Below are positions 44,053 to 52,917 of a DNA stretch of 64,000 nt, one piece after another; position 1 is the first letter of the stretch, and the number at the start of each line of letters is the position of its first letter. The notes under the pieces were generated by a model that saw nothing but the letters and a program-made list of their open reading frames with translations, did no database searches and was not told the origin of the DNA. The position numbers and the translations under genes are program-made. Source of the DNA: Micromonospora sp. PLK6-60 (GTDB lineage: Bacteria > Actinomycetota > Actinomycetes > Mycobacteriales > Micromonosporaceae); contig NZ_JAIOAA010000019.1 in the NCBI RefSeq assembly GCF_019890675.1, forward strand, positions 37,415 to 101,414, in the 5' to 3' direction.

Positions 44053-45591
44053 TCATCGCGGCGCCCGGCCGGGCAGCAGGGTGGGTGCCGTCGCCCGCAC
44101 CCGTCGGCGTACCCCGGGGTGCAGCAGGGACGCGCCGGCCAGCAGCGCGATCACCCCGAGGGTCAGGAAGAGTCCGGCGACGTCCCGGCCGGCGACCGCC
44201 GCACCGGCGGCGGCCAGCACGGTGGTGCCGGCGGCGGCGACCGCCGCGGTCCGCGCCACGACCCGGGTGACCAGCGGCTCGCCGATCACCCGGCGGGCGG
44301 CGACGGTGGCGATCACGTTCTCCGCCACGATGCCGACGGTCCAGGCTACGGCGGCGCCCAGCGCGCCGTACGGCGGGATCAGCGCCACGGCCAGCCCCAC
44401 GTTGAGCAGCAGGCCGGTGGCGGCGGCGAGCAGGTGCCGGCCGCTGCCGCCGCTCATCAGCAGCAGCGTCTGCACGATGCCGGTGCCGGAGTTGACCAGC
44501 ATCGCCCCGGCGAGGACCACCAGCGCCGCGTCCCCGGCGGTGAACTCCGCCCCGAACAGCCGCAGGAAGCCCGGGGCGAAGAACGCGAGGAGCAGGTACC
44601 CCGGCCAGGAGAGCGCGATGATCATCGCGGTGATCCGCCGGTAGACCGCCGCCGCCTCGGCGGTGCGCCCCTGCCCCAGCAGCCGGGACAGTTGCGGGGC
44701 GACCGCCACCCGCAGGCCCTGCATGACCAGCAACCCGGCCAGCGCGTACCGGCCGACCGCGCCGATGACGCCGGCCTCCGCCTGGTCGGCCAGGGCGGCG
44801 GTGAGCAGCACCGTGAGCCACATGCTGCTGGCGTCGATGGTCGCGGACGCGGCCCGAGGCAGGGCGAAGCCCCAGAGCGTGCGCCAGTCCGCCCGCGCCG
44901 GGCGCAGCCGCGCCCCCGCGCCCACCCCCAGCGGCCCGACGAGCAGGGCCACGCAGGCCAGCGCGGCCAGCAGCACCGGCGCGAGCCAGCCGGCGAAGGC
45001 CAGCGCCACCCCGCCACCGGCGAGCAGGGCGCCGGCCACCAGCGCCGGGCGGGCGGCGGGCACCAGCACGTACTGGACGGCCACCAGGGCGGCGACCGGG
45101 CGGACCGCCCGCACGGCGGCCAGCAGCACGGTCATCGCCACCACGAACGGCAGCCCGGCGAACGCCAGCCGGAGCAGGTCGTCGCCCTCGGTCGCGCCGG
45201 GGTCGAACAGCACCGGCGCGAGCGCCCCGGACGCGGCGACGCCGGCCGCCGCCACCACGAGGGTGAACAGCAGGCTCGGGGCCAGCGCCACCGGCAGCAG
45301 CCGGGCGGCGTCGCCCGCGCGGCCCACGGTCCGCCGCGGCAACGCCCAGACCAGCGCGGTGTCCGCGCCGGCGCAGCAGAGCACGCCCATGATGGCGACG
45401 ACGCCGATCGCGGTGAACATCGCGCCGGACCCGGCGGGCCCGAGGCCCCGGACGATCACCACGGTCAGCACGAAGCCCAGCAGGCCGTTGACCGCCGCGC
45501 CGGCCAGCCCGACCAGGCCGCTGCGGGTGCCCCGGCGGACCTCCCGGTCGCCGCTGGTGGCGGTGGTGGTGGTGACGGCCGGACCGCTCAT
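44053..45591 (-). CDS. MOP-superfamily polysaccharide flippase (Wzx-like)
   Basis: 512 residues with about 12-14 hydrophobic helices. SGLVGLAGAAVNGLLGFVLT at the N-terminus, VIVRGLGPAGSGAMF, and VIGAVGRYALAGLLVMQGLR are typical of MATE/MOP polysaccharide exporters. It presumably flips a lipid-linked oligosaccharide across the membrane. It overlaps the polymerase gene stop (ATGA), so the two are coupled. Confidence 0.85.
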   Translation of the reverse strand: MSGPAVTTTTATSGDREVRRGTRSGLVGLAGAAVNGLLGFVLTVVIVRGLGPAGSGAMFTAIGVVAIMGVLCCAGADTALVWALPRRTVGRAGDAARLLPVALAPSLLFTLVVAAAGVAASGALAPVLFDPGATEGDDLLRLAFAGLPFVVAMTVLLAAVRAVRPVAALVAVQYVLVPAARPALVAGALLAGGGVALAFAGWLAPVLLAALACVALLVGPLGVGAGARLRPARADWRTLWGFALPRAASATIDASSMWLTVLLTAALADQAEAGVIGAVGRYALAGLLVMQGLRVAVAPQLSRLLGQGRTAEAAAVYRRITAMIIALSWPGYLLLAFFAPGFLRLFGAEFTAGDAALVVLAGAMLVNSGTGIVQTLLLMSGGSGRHLLAAATGLLLNVGLAVALIPPYGALGAAVAWTVGIVAENVIATVAARRVIGEPLVTRVVARTAAVAAAGTTVLAAAGAAVAGRDVAGLFLTLGVIALLAGASLLHPGVRRRVRATAPTLLPGRAPR

Positions 45592-47093
45592 GACGCCTCC
45601 TCCGGCCCCGCCGTGCCGTCCGGCGCCGGGCGGGCCGGACCCGCGGTGCGCAGCGGCACCGCCGCGACCCCCGCCGGCCGGGGCGGCCGGTCCGGCACCG
45701 CGGCCCGACCGAAGCCCCGGATCCGCCACGGCGTCAGCGGCGCCGGCCGGGCCAGGCTGGACGCGCCCAGCGAGGGCCGGTTCACCGGCCCGCCGACCGC
45801 GGCCAGCCCCGCGCCGACCGCGAAGAAGATCACCGACAGGTTCGGATCGATGTACGCGTACACCGGCACGACCACCAGCGCGATGACCGGCACGGTGCTC
45901 AGCCAGTATCCGGCCGGCGACACCGCGGCGGCCAGCCGGCGGGCCACCAGCAGCAGCCAGCCGAGGAAGACCAGCAGCGCGGGGATGCCGTGGCTGTAGA
46001 GCAGCTGCCAGATCAGCCCCTGGGTGCCCAGCGGCTCCTCGGCCAGCGTGGTGTCCACGCTCTTCGGGGCGCCGTAGCCGAGCAGCGGGGAACGCTCCAC
46101 CGCCTGCCAGGTCCGCACGTACAGGTCCATCCGGTCGACGTTGGTGTCGGTGGTGCTCACCCGGGCGTCGATCATGTCCTGCACCGGCACCACCAGGCTG
46201 ACCACCCAGACCAGCAGCACCAGCGCGCCGATCGAGACGATCAGCCGGGCGTTGCCCCGGAACAGGGCGCGCAGGCCCAGGTAGAGCAGGCCGGCGCCGA
46301 GGCCGACGAACATGCCCCGGTTGAGGGTCAGGAACGCCGGCACCACCGACAGCGGCAGCGAGATCCAGAGCAGCACCCGGAGCCGGCCGGTACGCACCGA
46401 CGTCAGGTAGGCCAGCACGCACGGCACCAGCAGCGCGTACGCGGTCCCCCAGTTGTTGGTGTACGGGTACGGCGCGGCGGTGCGGTAGATGGGCGACCGG
46501 GACAGCGGGTTGAACTCGGTGACCCGGACGTGGGTGAGGGCCTGGATGTACCGCTCGGCGGTGATGCCCTGCGGCAGCGCGATCTCCACCGGGGTGGTGA
46601 GGGCGAGGGTGGGCGCGAGCACGGCCAGCCAGCCCAGGGCCACCAGACCCAGCCAGTACCAGCCCAGCGGGCGCAGCACCCGTTCCCACCGGGTGCCCTC
46701 CCGCAGCAGGGTGTAGACGTACACGCAGACCACCAGCGCGGTCACCAGGAAGCCGAAGCGCAGCCCGAAGGTGAGGTAGGCGGTGGCCCGGTCCAGCCGG
46801 CTGGCGCTGAGCAGCACCAGGACGAGGAAGACCAGCCAGCAGGCGGTGCCGGCGGGCAGCGCCACCCGGCCCCGGGCGACCAGCAGGGCGAGCAGCCCCG
46901 CGCCGAGGATCGGCCAGCCGAGATAGAACGCGCCGAGCGCCCACCACAGCGGCATCAGCGCGAACATCACCGTCAGCGGCCAGACCGGCAGCGGGGGCGG
47001 CGGTCCGGGCCGGACCGTGGCGCCCGGCGTCCGGGTCGCCCCGGTCCCCGGTGCCGGCGCGGCGGTCGTGGTCGCCGCTGCCCGGTCAGACAC
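45588..47093 (-). CDS. O-antigen ligase/polymerase-like membrane protein (Wzy-type)
   Basis: 501 residues with about 10-12 helices. The central VDRMDLYVRTWQAVERSPLLGYGAPKSVDT region (VERSPLLGYG; residues near 345) and the large loop with NNWGTAYALLVPC are typical of the WzyC family of polysaccharide polymerases and ligases. The long Ala/Pro-rich ends are cytoplasmic. It overlaps its neighbours on both sides. Polymerase versus ligase cannot be decided from sequence alone. Confidence 0.8.
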   Translation of the reverse strand: MSDRAAATTTAAPAPGTGATRTPGATVRPGPPPPLPVWPLTVMFALMPLWWALGAFYLGWPILGAGLLALLVARGRVALPAGTACWLVFLVLVLLSASRLDRATAYLTFGLRFGFLVTALVVCVYVYTLLREGTRWERVLRPLGWYWLGLVALGWLAVLAPTLALTTPVEIALPQGITAERYIQALTHVRVTEFNPLSRSPIYRTAAPYPYTNNWGTAYALLVPCVLAYLTSVRTGRLRVLLWISLPLSVVPAFLTLNRGMFVGLGAGLLYLGLRALFRGNARLIVSIGALVLLVWVVSLVVPVQDMIDARVSTTDTNVDRMDLYVRTWQAVERSPLLGYGAPKSVDTTLAEEPLGTQGLIWQLLYSHGIPALLVFLGWLLLVARRLAAAVSPAGYWLSTVPVIALVVVPVYAYIDPNLSVIFFAVGAGLAAVGGPVNRPSLGASSLARPAPLTPWRIRGFGRAAVPDRPPRPAGVAAVPLRTAGPARPAPDGTAGPEEAS

Positions 47094-48015
47094 CCCGCCC
47101 CGTCCGCTGGGCCAGCCGCAGCACCCGCTCGCCGGAGAGCAGGCCGAGCACCACCGGCACGGTCACCAGGACGCGCTTCTCGCGCGGGTTGAGCCGCAGC
47201 ACCCGACCCAGCTCGCGCACCGCCTCGCGGCGCCGCCGGCCGGAGGCGAGCGCGAAGGCGATCTGCCCGTGCAGCCGGGCCAGCCCGGTCCGGCTGCCGG
47301 CCAGCTCCGGGTGCTTGTCGATCAGGTACCGGGTGGCCTCCACGATGACCGCCCAGCGGCCGAAGAAGAACGACCCGCCGTGCCAGTCCACGGCGACCAG
47401 CACCTCGGGCACCACGGCCACCGGACCGTGCGCGGCGATGCGCAGCAGCCACTCGTAGTCCTCGCCGTAGCCGCCGGGCAGCTCCTCGTCGACCGGGCCG
47501 ACGGCGTCCCAGGTGGAACGGCGCAGCAGCAGGGTGCTCGAGTGCACCTCCATCACCCGGTCCTCGACGAAGTCGGCCAGGGTCACCTCGGTCCGGTCGA
47601 GCCGGCGGTCCTTGGCGATGCCCGGCCCCTCCAGCCGGATGGCGCAGCTCGCCGCGGCGGCCTCCGGGCGGGCGGCCAGCAGCTCGACCTGGCGGCGCAG
47701 CTTGCCGGGCAGCCAATGGTCGTCGTCGTCGCAGAAGGCGATCAGGTCGTGGCGGGCCTCGGCCGCGCCGGTGTTGCGACCACCCGGCAGGCCACGGGAG
47801 TGGGTGTTGTTCACGTGGCGCAGCACCCGGCCGGGCGGCACGGGCAGGTCCAGCGGGCGGATGTCGGTGTGGTCGTAGACCACCACGCACTCGACCTCGC
47901 CCGGATAGTCCTGGTCGAGGATCGCCCCGACGGCCCGCTCCAGCAGGCCCGGCCGGTCCCGGGTGGCCACCACCACGCTCACCGGCGGGTACGTCGCCCG
48001 GTCGAGGTCAGCCAC
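47086..48015 (-). CDS. Glycosyltransferase family 2
   Basis: 309 residues. The GT-A fold is clear: VSVVVATRDRPGLLERAVGA at the start, metal-binding DDDDHW in LIAFCDDDDHWLPGKLRRQ, and GGYGEDYEWLLRIA near residue 190. It transfers a sugar to an unknown acceptor, probably a lipid-linked intermediate. The gene overlaps the Wzz gene by eight bases and the polymerase gene by eight. Confidence 0.9.
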   Translation of the reverse strand: MADLDRATYPPVSVVVATRDRPGLLERAVGAILDQDYPGEVECVVVYDHTDIRPLDLPVPPGRVLRHVNNTHSRGLPGGRNTGAAEARHDLIAFCDDDDHWLPGKLRRQVELLAARPEAAAASCAIRLEGPGIAKDRRLDRTEVTLADFVEDRVMEVHSSTLLLRRSTWDAVGPVDEELPGGYGEDYEWLLRIAAHGPVAVVPEVLVAVDWHGGSFFFGRWAVIVEATRYLIDKHPELAGSRTGLARLHGQIAFALASGRRRREAVRELGRVLRLNPREKRVLVTVPVVLGLLSGERVLRLAQRTGRGV

Positions 48016-49657
48016 GGCCGTCTCCCGTCAGCACCAGGCCGAACGGCTCGACGCCGACCGCCCGGAGCCGCTCCGTCAACCGGGTCAGCTGCGCCACCCT
48101 CGTCCGGTCCCGCGCGGCGACCAGCACCGCCCGGCCCTCCCGGGCGGCCCGCACCCCCCGCTCGTCGTGCAGGGCAGGCGGGGCGTCGAGCACGGTGAGA
48201 CCGGTCCCGGGCGCGGCGTCCAGGCCGACCAGGTGGACCCGGCCGGCGCCGATGCGCACCTCCCGGCGGTCGGCGGCCCCCGTCGAATGCTCCGTCGGGC
48301 GGGCGACGGGGATGACCTCGGTCCGGTCGTCGGTGGTGGTGGACCGGTACACGGCGCCGTTCGCGGCGTCCGCAGCCGGGAAGGGGCGCGGCTTGCGCAC
48401 CGCCGGGATGACCACCGTGTCCTCCGGCCCGGACCCGCCGCCCGCGCCGGCGACCGGCGTGCTCACCGGCTTGCTCACCGGCGCCGGGCGGGGCCGGGGC
48501 ACCTTGGGCGCCACCCGGTCCACCGGCGGGGTGCGCCGTTGCGCGTCCAGCAGCAGCGGGCGCATCCGGTCCGTGCCCTCCGCCGCGACCCCGAGGTGCA
48601 CCTCGTGGCCGTCGGCGGCCAGCACCGCGGCGATCCCCGCGGTGATCCGCTCGCGTCCCTCGTCGGCGCCGGCCGAGAGCAGCACGAGCGGGCCGGCCTG
48701 CGGCCCGTCCACCCAGCGGGCCAGGGCGAGCACCAGATAGCGCAGGTCCGCCTCGTCGGGCTGCCCGCCCCGGTTCCGGCGGACCGCGCCGAGCAGCGGC
48801 GCGCCGACGGCGGCCAGCGCCTCCGCCGAGGTGCGTACCCGCCGGTCCAGCGTCTCGCGGACGAAGGCCACCAGCCCGCCGAGGAGCAGGCCGCCGAAGA
48901 TCGCGGCGACGAGGATCAGCGGGGCGCTGTCCCGGCTGGACGGCACCGGCTCACGGGCGGCGCTGGTCACCGAGCCGGGGCTCAGATCGGCGGAAGCGAC
49001 CTTGGAGCGCTGCTCGGCCAGGGTGGCGAGCTGGTCGTTGAGGGCCCGGAGCTGATCCAGCAGGGCGCTGGTCCGCGGGGACGGGTTGGTCGTCGACTGG
49101 TTGCTCGGCAGGGACCGCTGGGTGGTGGTGCGTTGCGCGGTCACCACGCTGATCGCCTCGTCGTACGACTTGAGCACCCCCGCGCGCTGGTTCTCGTAGA
49201 GGCCCCGGCGCAGGTCCAGGTACGCCTGGGCGGCCCCGTTGGCGCCGGCGACCGCCTCCGACTCGCTGCGCCCGGCGTACTGGAAGCGCATCACCTGCCC
49301 GCCGACCGGGGTCTCCACCTCCAGCGCGTCGGCCACGTCGGAGCTTTCCCGGCCGGTGATGGCGGCGACCTTGTCGATCACGTCGTTGCTGCGGGCGATG
49401 CCGCTCTCGGCCGTCATGTTCACCGCCCGGTCGGCGCCCCCCGAGGGGACGGAGAACGGGTCGGTGACCACCGGGCGGACCACCACGGCGGTGACCGCGG
49501 TGTACGACGCGGGCAGCACGAACAGGTAGACCAGCGCGCCCAGCACGACCAGCACCGTCGCGGCGAGCGACTCCCGCCACCGGCGTACCGGTATCCGGGC
49601 CAGCTCGGCGAGGCCGACGGGGTGTTGCCGGGCGGGGGCGACGTCGGTCACGTCCAT
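48008..49657 (-). CDS. Chain-length regulator (Wzz) fused to degenerate BY-kinase domain
   Basis: 549 residues. The N-terminal Wzz domain has two transmembrane helices (near 34-52 and 281-302) flanking a periplasmic coiled region. The C-terminal part resembles bacterial tyrosine kinases: LVLLSAGADEGRERITAGIA is at the Walker A position but lacks GKS/T, and VLDAPPALHDERG resembles the Walker B segment. No Tyr-rich tail is seen. It may set polymer length without kinase activity. The ATG at 49657 follows AAGGA by six bases. It is the first gene of its operon (Wzz-GT2-polymerase-flippase-sulfotransferase-methyltransferase). Confidence 0.85.
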   Translation of the reverse strand: MDVTDVAPARQHPVGLAELARIPVRRWRESLAATVLVVLGALVYLFVLPASYTAVTAVVVRPVVTDPFSVPSGGADRAVNMTAESGIARSNDVIDKVAAITGRESSDVADALEVETPVGGQVMRFQYAGRSESEAVAGANGAAQAYLDLRRGLYENQRAGVLKSYDEAISVVTAQRTTTQRSLPSNQSTTNPSPRTSALLDQLRALNDQLATLAEQRSKVASADLSPGSVTSAAREPVPSSRDSAPLILVAAIFGGLLLGGLVAFVRETLDRRVRTSAEALAAVGAPLLGAVRRNRGGQPDEADLRYLVLALARWVDGPQAGPLVLLSAGADEGRERITAGIAAVLAADGHEVHLGVAAEGTDRMRPLLLDAQRRTPPVDRVAPKVPRPRPAPVSKPVSTPVAGAGGGSGPEDTVVIPAVRKPRPFPAADAANGAVYRSTTTDDRTEVIPVARPTEHSTGAADRREVRIGAGRVHLVGLDAAPGTGLTVLDAPPALHDERGVRAAREGRAVLVAARDRTRVAQLTRLTERLRAVGVEPFGLVLTGDGRG

Positions 49658-49711
49658 GTGCGGTCCTTGCGCGAGGGGTTGGGTGGGCCGAGCCCGGCCG
49701 GGCGTCCGGGC

Positions 49712-49751
49712 GCGACGTGGTCCCATCGCCGCGGGTGCGACGTGGTCCCAT
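49712..49751. repeat. Direct repeat upstream of the Wzz gene
   Basis: GCGACGTGGTCCCAT occurs at 49712-49726 and again at 49737-49751, 25 bp apart. They lie 55-95 bp upstream of the Wzz start. The spacing could suit two operator sites, but no regulator or matching consensus is recognised. Confidence 0.55.
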
Positions 49752-49794
49752 TGTCGCGAACGGGAGCCTGGTTCGTCATGCCCGGTCCGACCCG

Positions 49795-49831
49795 GTGGCC
49801 CGCCGGCGCCGCGCGGGCGCCGGCGGGCCAC
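49795..49831 (-). terminator. Terminator after the beta-propeller gene
   Basis: A perfect 16-bp stem, GTGGCCCGCCGGCGCC with its complement, and a GCGCG loop, 18 bases past the stop at 49850. It separates the beta-propeller unit from the Wzz operon. No U-tract is present. Confidence 0.75.
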
Positions 49832-49849
49832 CGCCGTGGTGGCGGGCGG

Positions 49850-51808
49850 TCAGGAGGTGGCGAAGAACAGGGTCTTGTTCGACCAGTTCACGCCGGCCGA
49901 CGCCGGGGCGACGACGACGGCGGCGGCACCGTCGACCGCCTGCTCGTCGAAGGGCACGCTGCGCAGGGCGCCGTCCGTCGAGCCGTACACGATCTTGCCG
50001 TTGACCCAGGCCATCCCCCGCACGTTTGCCCAGTTCAGGCCGACGCTCGGCAGGCTGAACTCGGTGCAGCCCAGGATGTAGCCGTCCGGCTCCAGGTAGC
50101 GGTAGAACAGCTTGTTGGTGCCGGCCTTCGTGTAGTACATCCGCCCGTCGAGGTAGAACGCCCCGCTCATCGACGCGGCGTTGAACCAGTCGTTGTAGCC
50201 GCTGCTGACCCAGGGCGCGCCGATCGAGCCGCCGGTGAACATCGACACCTCGAGGTAGCTGCCGCTCGGCGCCCCGGAGACGGTCTTGGCCCAGTACAGC
50301 TTGTTGCCGACCGAGAAGGACGCGCCGGCCGCGGTGAGGCTCGGCTGGGCGCTGGTCACCGGGGTGCCCAGCGTGCTGCCGTTGAACGGCACCTTGGTGG
50401 TGCTGCCGTCCCCGGCGCCCAGGTAGAGGTAGCCGGAGCCGGCAGTCGGGGCATTGACCGCCGGGATCGTCCGGCCGCCGGAGAGCGGGAACAGGCCGAG
50501 CCGGCCGTGGTACTCGTTGCCGAGGCCGTCGGAGTCGAACCCGGCGAGGATCCCGTTGCTGCCCCGCCACAGCTCCCAGACGATGGCGCCCCAGGTGGTG
50601 GTGCCCGCAGGGGCGCCGCCCCGGCCCGGGTTCCAGACCACCGGCAGGCCGTTGATCGGGTCGAGGGCGCCGAGGCCGTAGCGGTTGATCGCGCCGGCGC
50701 CGGCCGCGTCGTCGCCGTTGGCGTTGTTCAGCCAGCGGAAGTGGCCACCGACGTAGACCACGTTGTCGGCCACCTCGACCGAGGTCACCGAGTCGGTGCC
50801 GGTGTAGTTGACCCAGGTGGCGTCGAGGCTGCTGCCCCGCGCCGAGGTCTCCCAGCGGGCGATCGCGTCACAGTACGCGCCGGTGCCCCGCCCGCCGTCG
50901 GCGATGATGACGAAGTAGCTGCCGTCGTCGGAGAAGTCCACGTCCCGGGCGTAGAACGGGAACGACCAGTCGTAGCAGGGCGCCACGTAACGCTGCGTGC
51001 TCCAGTTGGCCACCGACGGCGTACCGGTCAGGTCGACCATCACCACCTGGTTGCGCGGCTGGCCGTTGACCTTGGTGAAGTTGCCGACCGCGACGAGGGT
51101 GTCGCCCTGCGGCGAGACGGCGAGGCCCCAGACCAGTTCGCTGCTGGCCCGCGCGACGCTGGCGTCGATCTGGAAGGTGGGGTCGATAGCGCCGGTGCCG
51201 GCGTCGAGGCGGGCCAGCAGCGAGTGCTCGGTGCCGTTGACCCAGTGGAAGGCGCCCGCGATGTAGAGCTTGCCGTTGTGCACGATGGTCCGGCGCACCA
51301 GGCCGCCGTCGCTGCGGCCGACCCAGCTGCCCACCGTGTCACCGGTGGTCGGCTCCAGCGCGACCAGGTTCTTGCGGCTCACCCCGTTGACCGTGTTGAA
51401 GGCGCCACCGACGATCAGCTTGCCGGCGGCGTTGACGGCCAGCGCGTGCACCGCGCCGTTGAGGGCCGGGGCGAAGTCGGTCTTCAGCGCCCCGGTCGTG
51501 CGGTCGTAGGCGAACAGGTAGTTGCGCGCGGTCCAGCTCCCGGCGCCGGCGGCCTTGACCGAGGTGAAGGAGCCACCGACGAAGACGGTGTTGCCGATCT
51601 CGGCGAACGCCTTGACGTCGCCGTTCTGCGCGTGCGGGATGTTGTCGGCGGGGTCCGCCGAGGTGAGGGTCATGGCGACCGGGGTGAGTCCGTCCGCCCG
51701 GGCCGGCGCGGCGAGCAGGCCGACGGCCAGCACCGACGCGGCGAGCGCGGCGAGCCACCGCCGCAGCACCGGCACCCGGCCCGATCGGGACGACGTTCTG
51801 AGCAGCAC
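49850..51808 (-). CDS. Secreted beta-propeller protein (DUF5122/delta-60-like repeats)
   Basis: About 652 residues. A signal peptide of 37-40 residues (RRWLAALAASVLAVGLLAAP ending ARADG) precedes repeats with the pattern VFVGGSFTSV, LIVGGAFNTVNGVSRKNLVA, LYIAGAFHWVNGTEHSLLAR, LVAVGNFTKVNGQPRNQVV and VYVGGHFRWLNNANGDD. These fit a beta-propeller of the DUF5122 type. It is probably extracellular and may bind or organise the polysaccharide. Start choice: GTG at 51808; a second GTG about 17 codons further in could also serve. It lies between terminators or gaps and may be its own transcript. Confidence 0.82.
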   Translation of the reverse strand: MLLRTSSRSGRVPVLRRWLAALAASVLAVGLLAAPARADGLTPVAMTLTSADPADNIPHAQNGDVKAFAEIGNTVFVGGSFTSVKAAGAGSWTARNYLFAYDRTTGALKTDFAPALNGAVHALAVNAAGKLIVGGAFNTVNGVSRKNLVALEPTTGDTVGSWVGRSDGGLVRRTIVHNGKLYIAGAFHWVNGTEHSLLARLDAGTGAIDPTFQIDASVARASSELVWGLAVSPQGDTLVAVGNFTKVNGQPRNQVVMVDLTGTPSVANWSTQRYVAPCYDWSFPFYARDVDFSDDGSYFVIIADGGRGTGAYCDAIARWETSARGSSLDATWVNYTGTDSVTSVEVADNVVYVGGHFRWLNNANGDDAAGAGAINRYGLGALDPINGLPVVWNPGRGGAPAGTTTWGAIVWELWRGSNGILAGFDSDGLGNEYHGRLGLFPLSGGRTIPAVNAPTAGSGYLYLGAGDGSTTKVPFNGSTLGTPVTSAQPSLTAAGASFSVGNKLYWAKTVSGAPSGSYLEVSMFTGGSIGAPWVSSGYNDWFNAASMSGAFYLDGRMYYTKAGTNKLFYRYLEPDGYILGCTEFSLPSVGLNWANVRGMAWVNGKIVYGSTDGALRSVPFDEQAVDGAAAVVVAPASAGVNWSNKTLFFATS

Positions 51809-51903
51809 TGGTGCCCCCAATGACGAAGTGAGATCCTGTGTAGCTTCCTGCGCCCGGAAATACCGCACCATCAACCAACCGGACCGCCCGGGCGGCGGCG
51901 CGG

Positions 51904-52845
51904 TCATCCGGTCCACCGGAACGGCCCGACGTCACCGGCGTGGTCGATGCGCCACGACGCCGCCTCGGTCAGGTCGGCCGCGCTGATGGCGTCCGCCTCG
52001 CGGGCCAGCACCAGCCCCCGACGGTCGAGCCCGTGCGCCAGCTCGACCTGGTGGTCGTCGACGTGCTCGCCGTGGGCGCGCCGCCGGGGCACCACAATGG
52101 CCCGCCGGCCGGCCCGCATCGCGGCCAGCGCCGAACCCACCCCGGCGTGCGTCACCACCACGTCCGCCTCCCGCATGGCCTGCGCCATCTCCGCGTGCGG
52201 CACCTGGTCCCGGGCCCCGGCCGGCAGCCGCGGGATCCGGGTGGAGCCGACCTGCCAGAGGATCTCCGCCTCGGCCGGCAGCACCTCCACCAGCCGGGAC
52301 AGCAGCCGCGGGAAGCCGAACCGCGCCTGGGTGCCCAGCGCGACCACGATCCGGGACACCGGTCCCGGTGCGGCCGCCGGCCGGGCGAGGTATCCGTCGA
52401 AGATGGAGCCGCCGTACCGCCACCGCTCGTCCGCCCACCCGGCGTGCTGGGTGTAGAGCTGGGCGCGCGGCACCCGGGCCACCATCCGCCCGGTCAGCGA
52501 CGGCCCGGCGATCCGGGTGGCGCTCTCGATGTAGTGGCAGGTCAGCCCGCGCCGCGCGGCCGGCACGAAGAACGACAGCGCCACCGCCGCCCCGGTGCTG
52601 ACCACCCGGCCGAACCGGCCGCCGCGCAGCACCCGCCGGGCGGCCAGCCAGTCACGCAGGGCGCCCACCGCGTCCCGGGTGCGCACCGGCGGGACGTGGA
52701 TGACCTCCTCCCCGGCCAGCAGGGAGCGGCTCTGCGGTGAGTCGAAGGTGGCCCAGACGCAGTCGTCCTGCACGCCGAGCCGGGGCACCAGTTGGTGCAG
52801 CTCCGCGAGGTGACCGCCGGCGGAGGCGACGAGAAGGGTGGTCAT
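51904..52845 (-). CDS. Glycosyltransferase, Alg14-Alg13-like single chain
   Basis: 313 residues. The N-terminal half resembles Alg14/EpsE-like proteins (LLVASAGGHLAELHQLVPRL, GRVVSTGAAVALSFFVPAAR). The C-terminal half resembles Alg13/GT28 C-domains (RIVVALGTQARFGFPRLLSR, EADVVVTHAGVGSALAAMRA, HGEHVDDHQVELAHGLD). In many organisms these are two proteins that together add a sugar to lipid-linked glycans; here they form one polypeptide. It lies upstream of the beta-propeller gene and belongs to the exopolysaccharide island. Confidence 0.82.
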   Translation of the reverse strand: MTTLLVASAGGHLAELHQLVPRLGVQDDCVWATFDSPQSRSLLAGEEVIHVPPVRTRDAVGALRDWLAARRVLRGGRFGRVVSTGAAVALSFFVPAARRGLTCHYIESATRIAGPSLTGRMVARVPRAQLYTQHAGWADERWRYGGSIFDGYLARPAAAPGPVSRIVVALGTQARFGFPRLLSRLVEVLPAEAEILWQVGSTRIPRLPAGARDQVPHAEMAQAMREADVVVTHAGVGSALAAMRAGRRAIVVPRRRAHGEHVDDHQVELAHGLDRRGLVLAREADAISAADLTEAASWRIDHAGDVGPFRWTG

Positions 52846-52917
52846 GTCGTGCCGTCTTCCGTTGTCGAGCGAGGGGTGGGTCGGGGTCGCGGTTGCGGGT
52901 CGCGGGCCCGGCCCGGG

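Noticed and set aside
47963..51823. 1286-codon plus-strand open frame over the polysaccharide genes
   Set aside because: It runs antisense through several conserved minus-strand genes and intergenic terminators; composition is that of a shadow frame.
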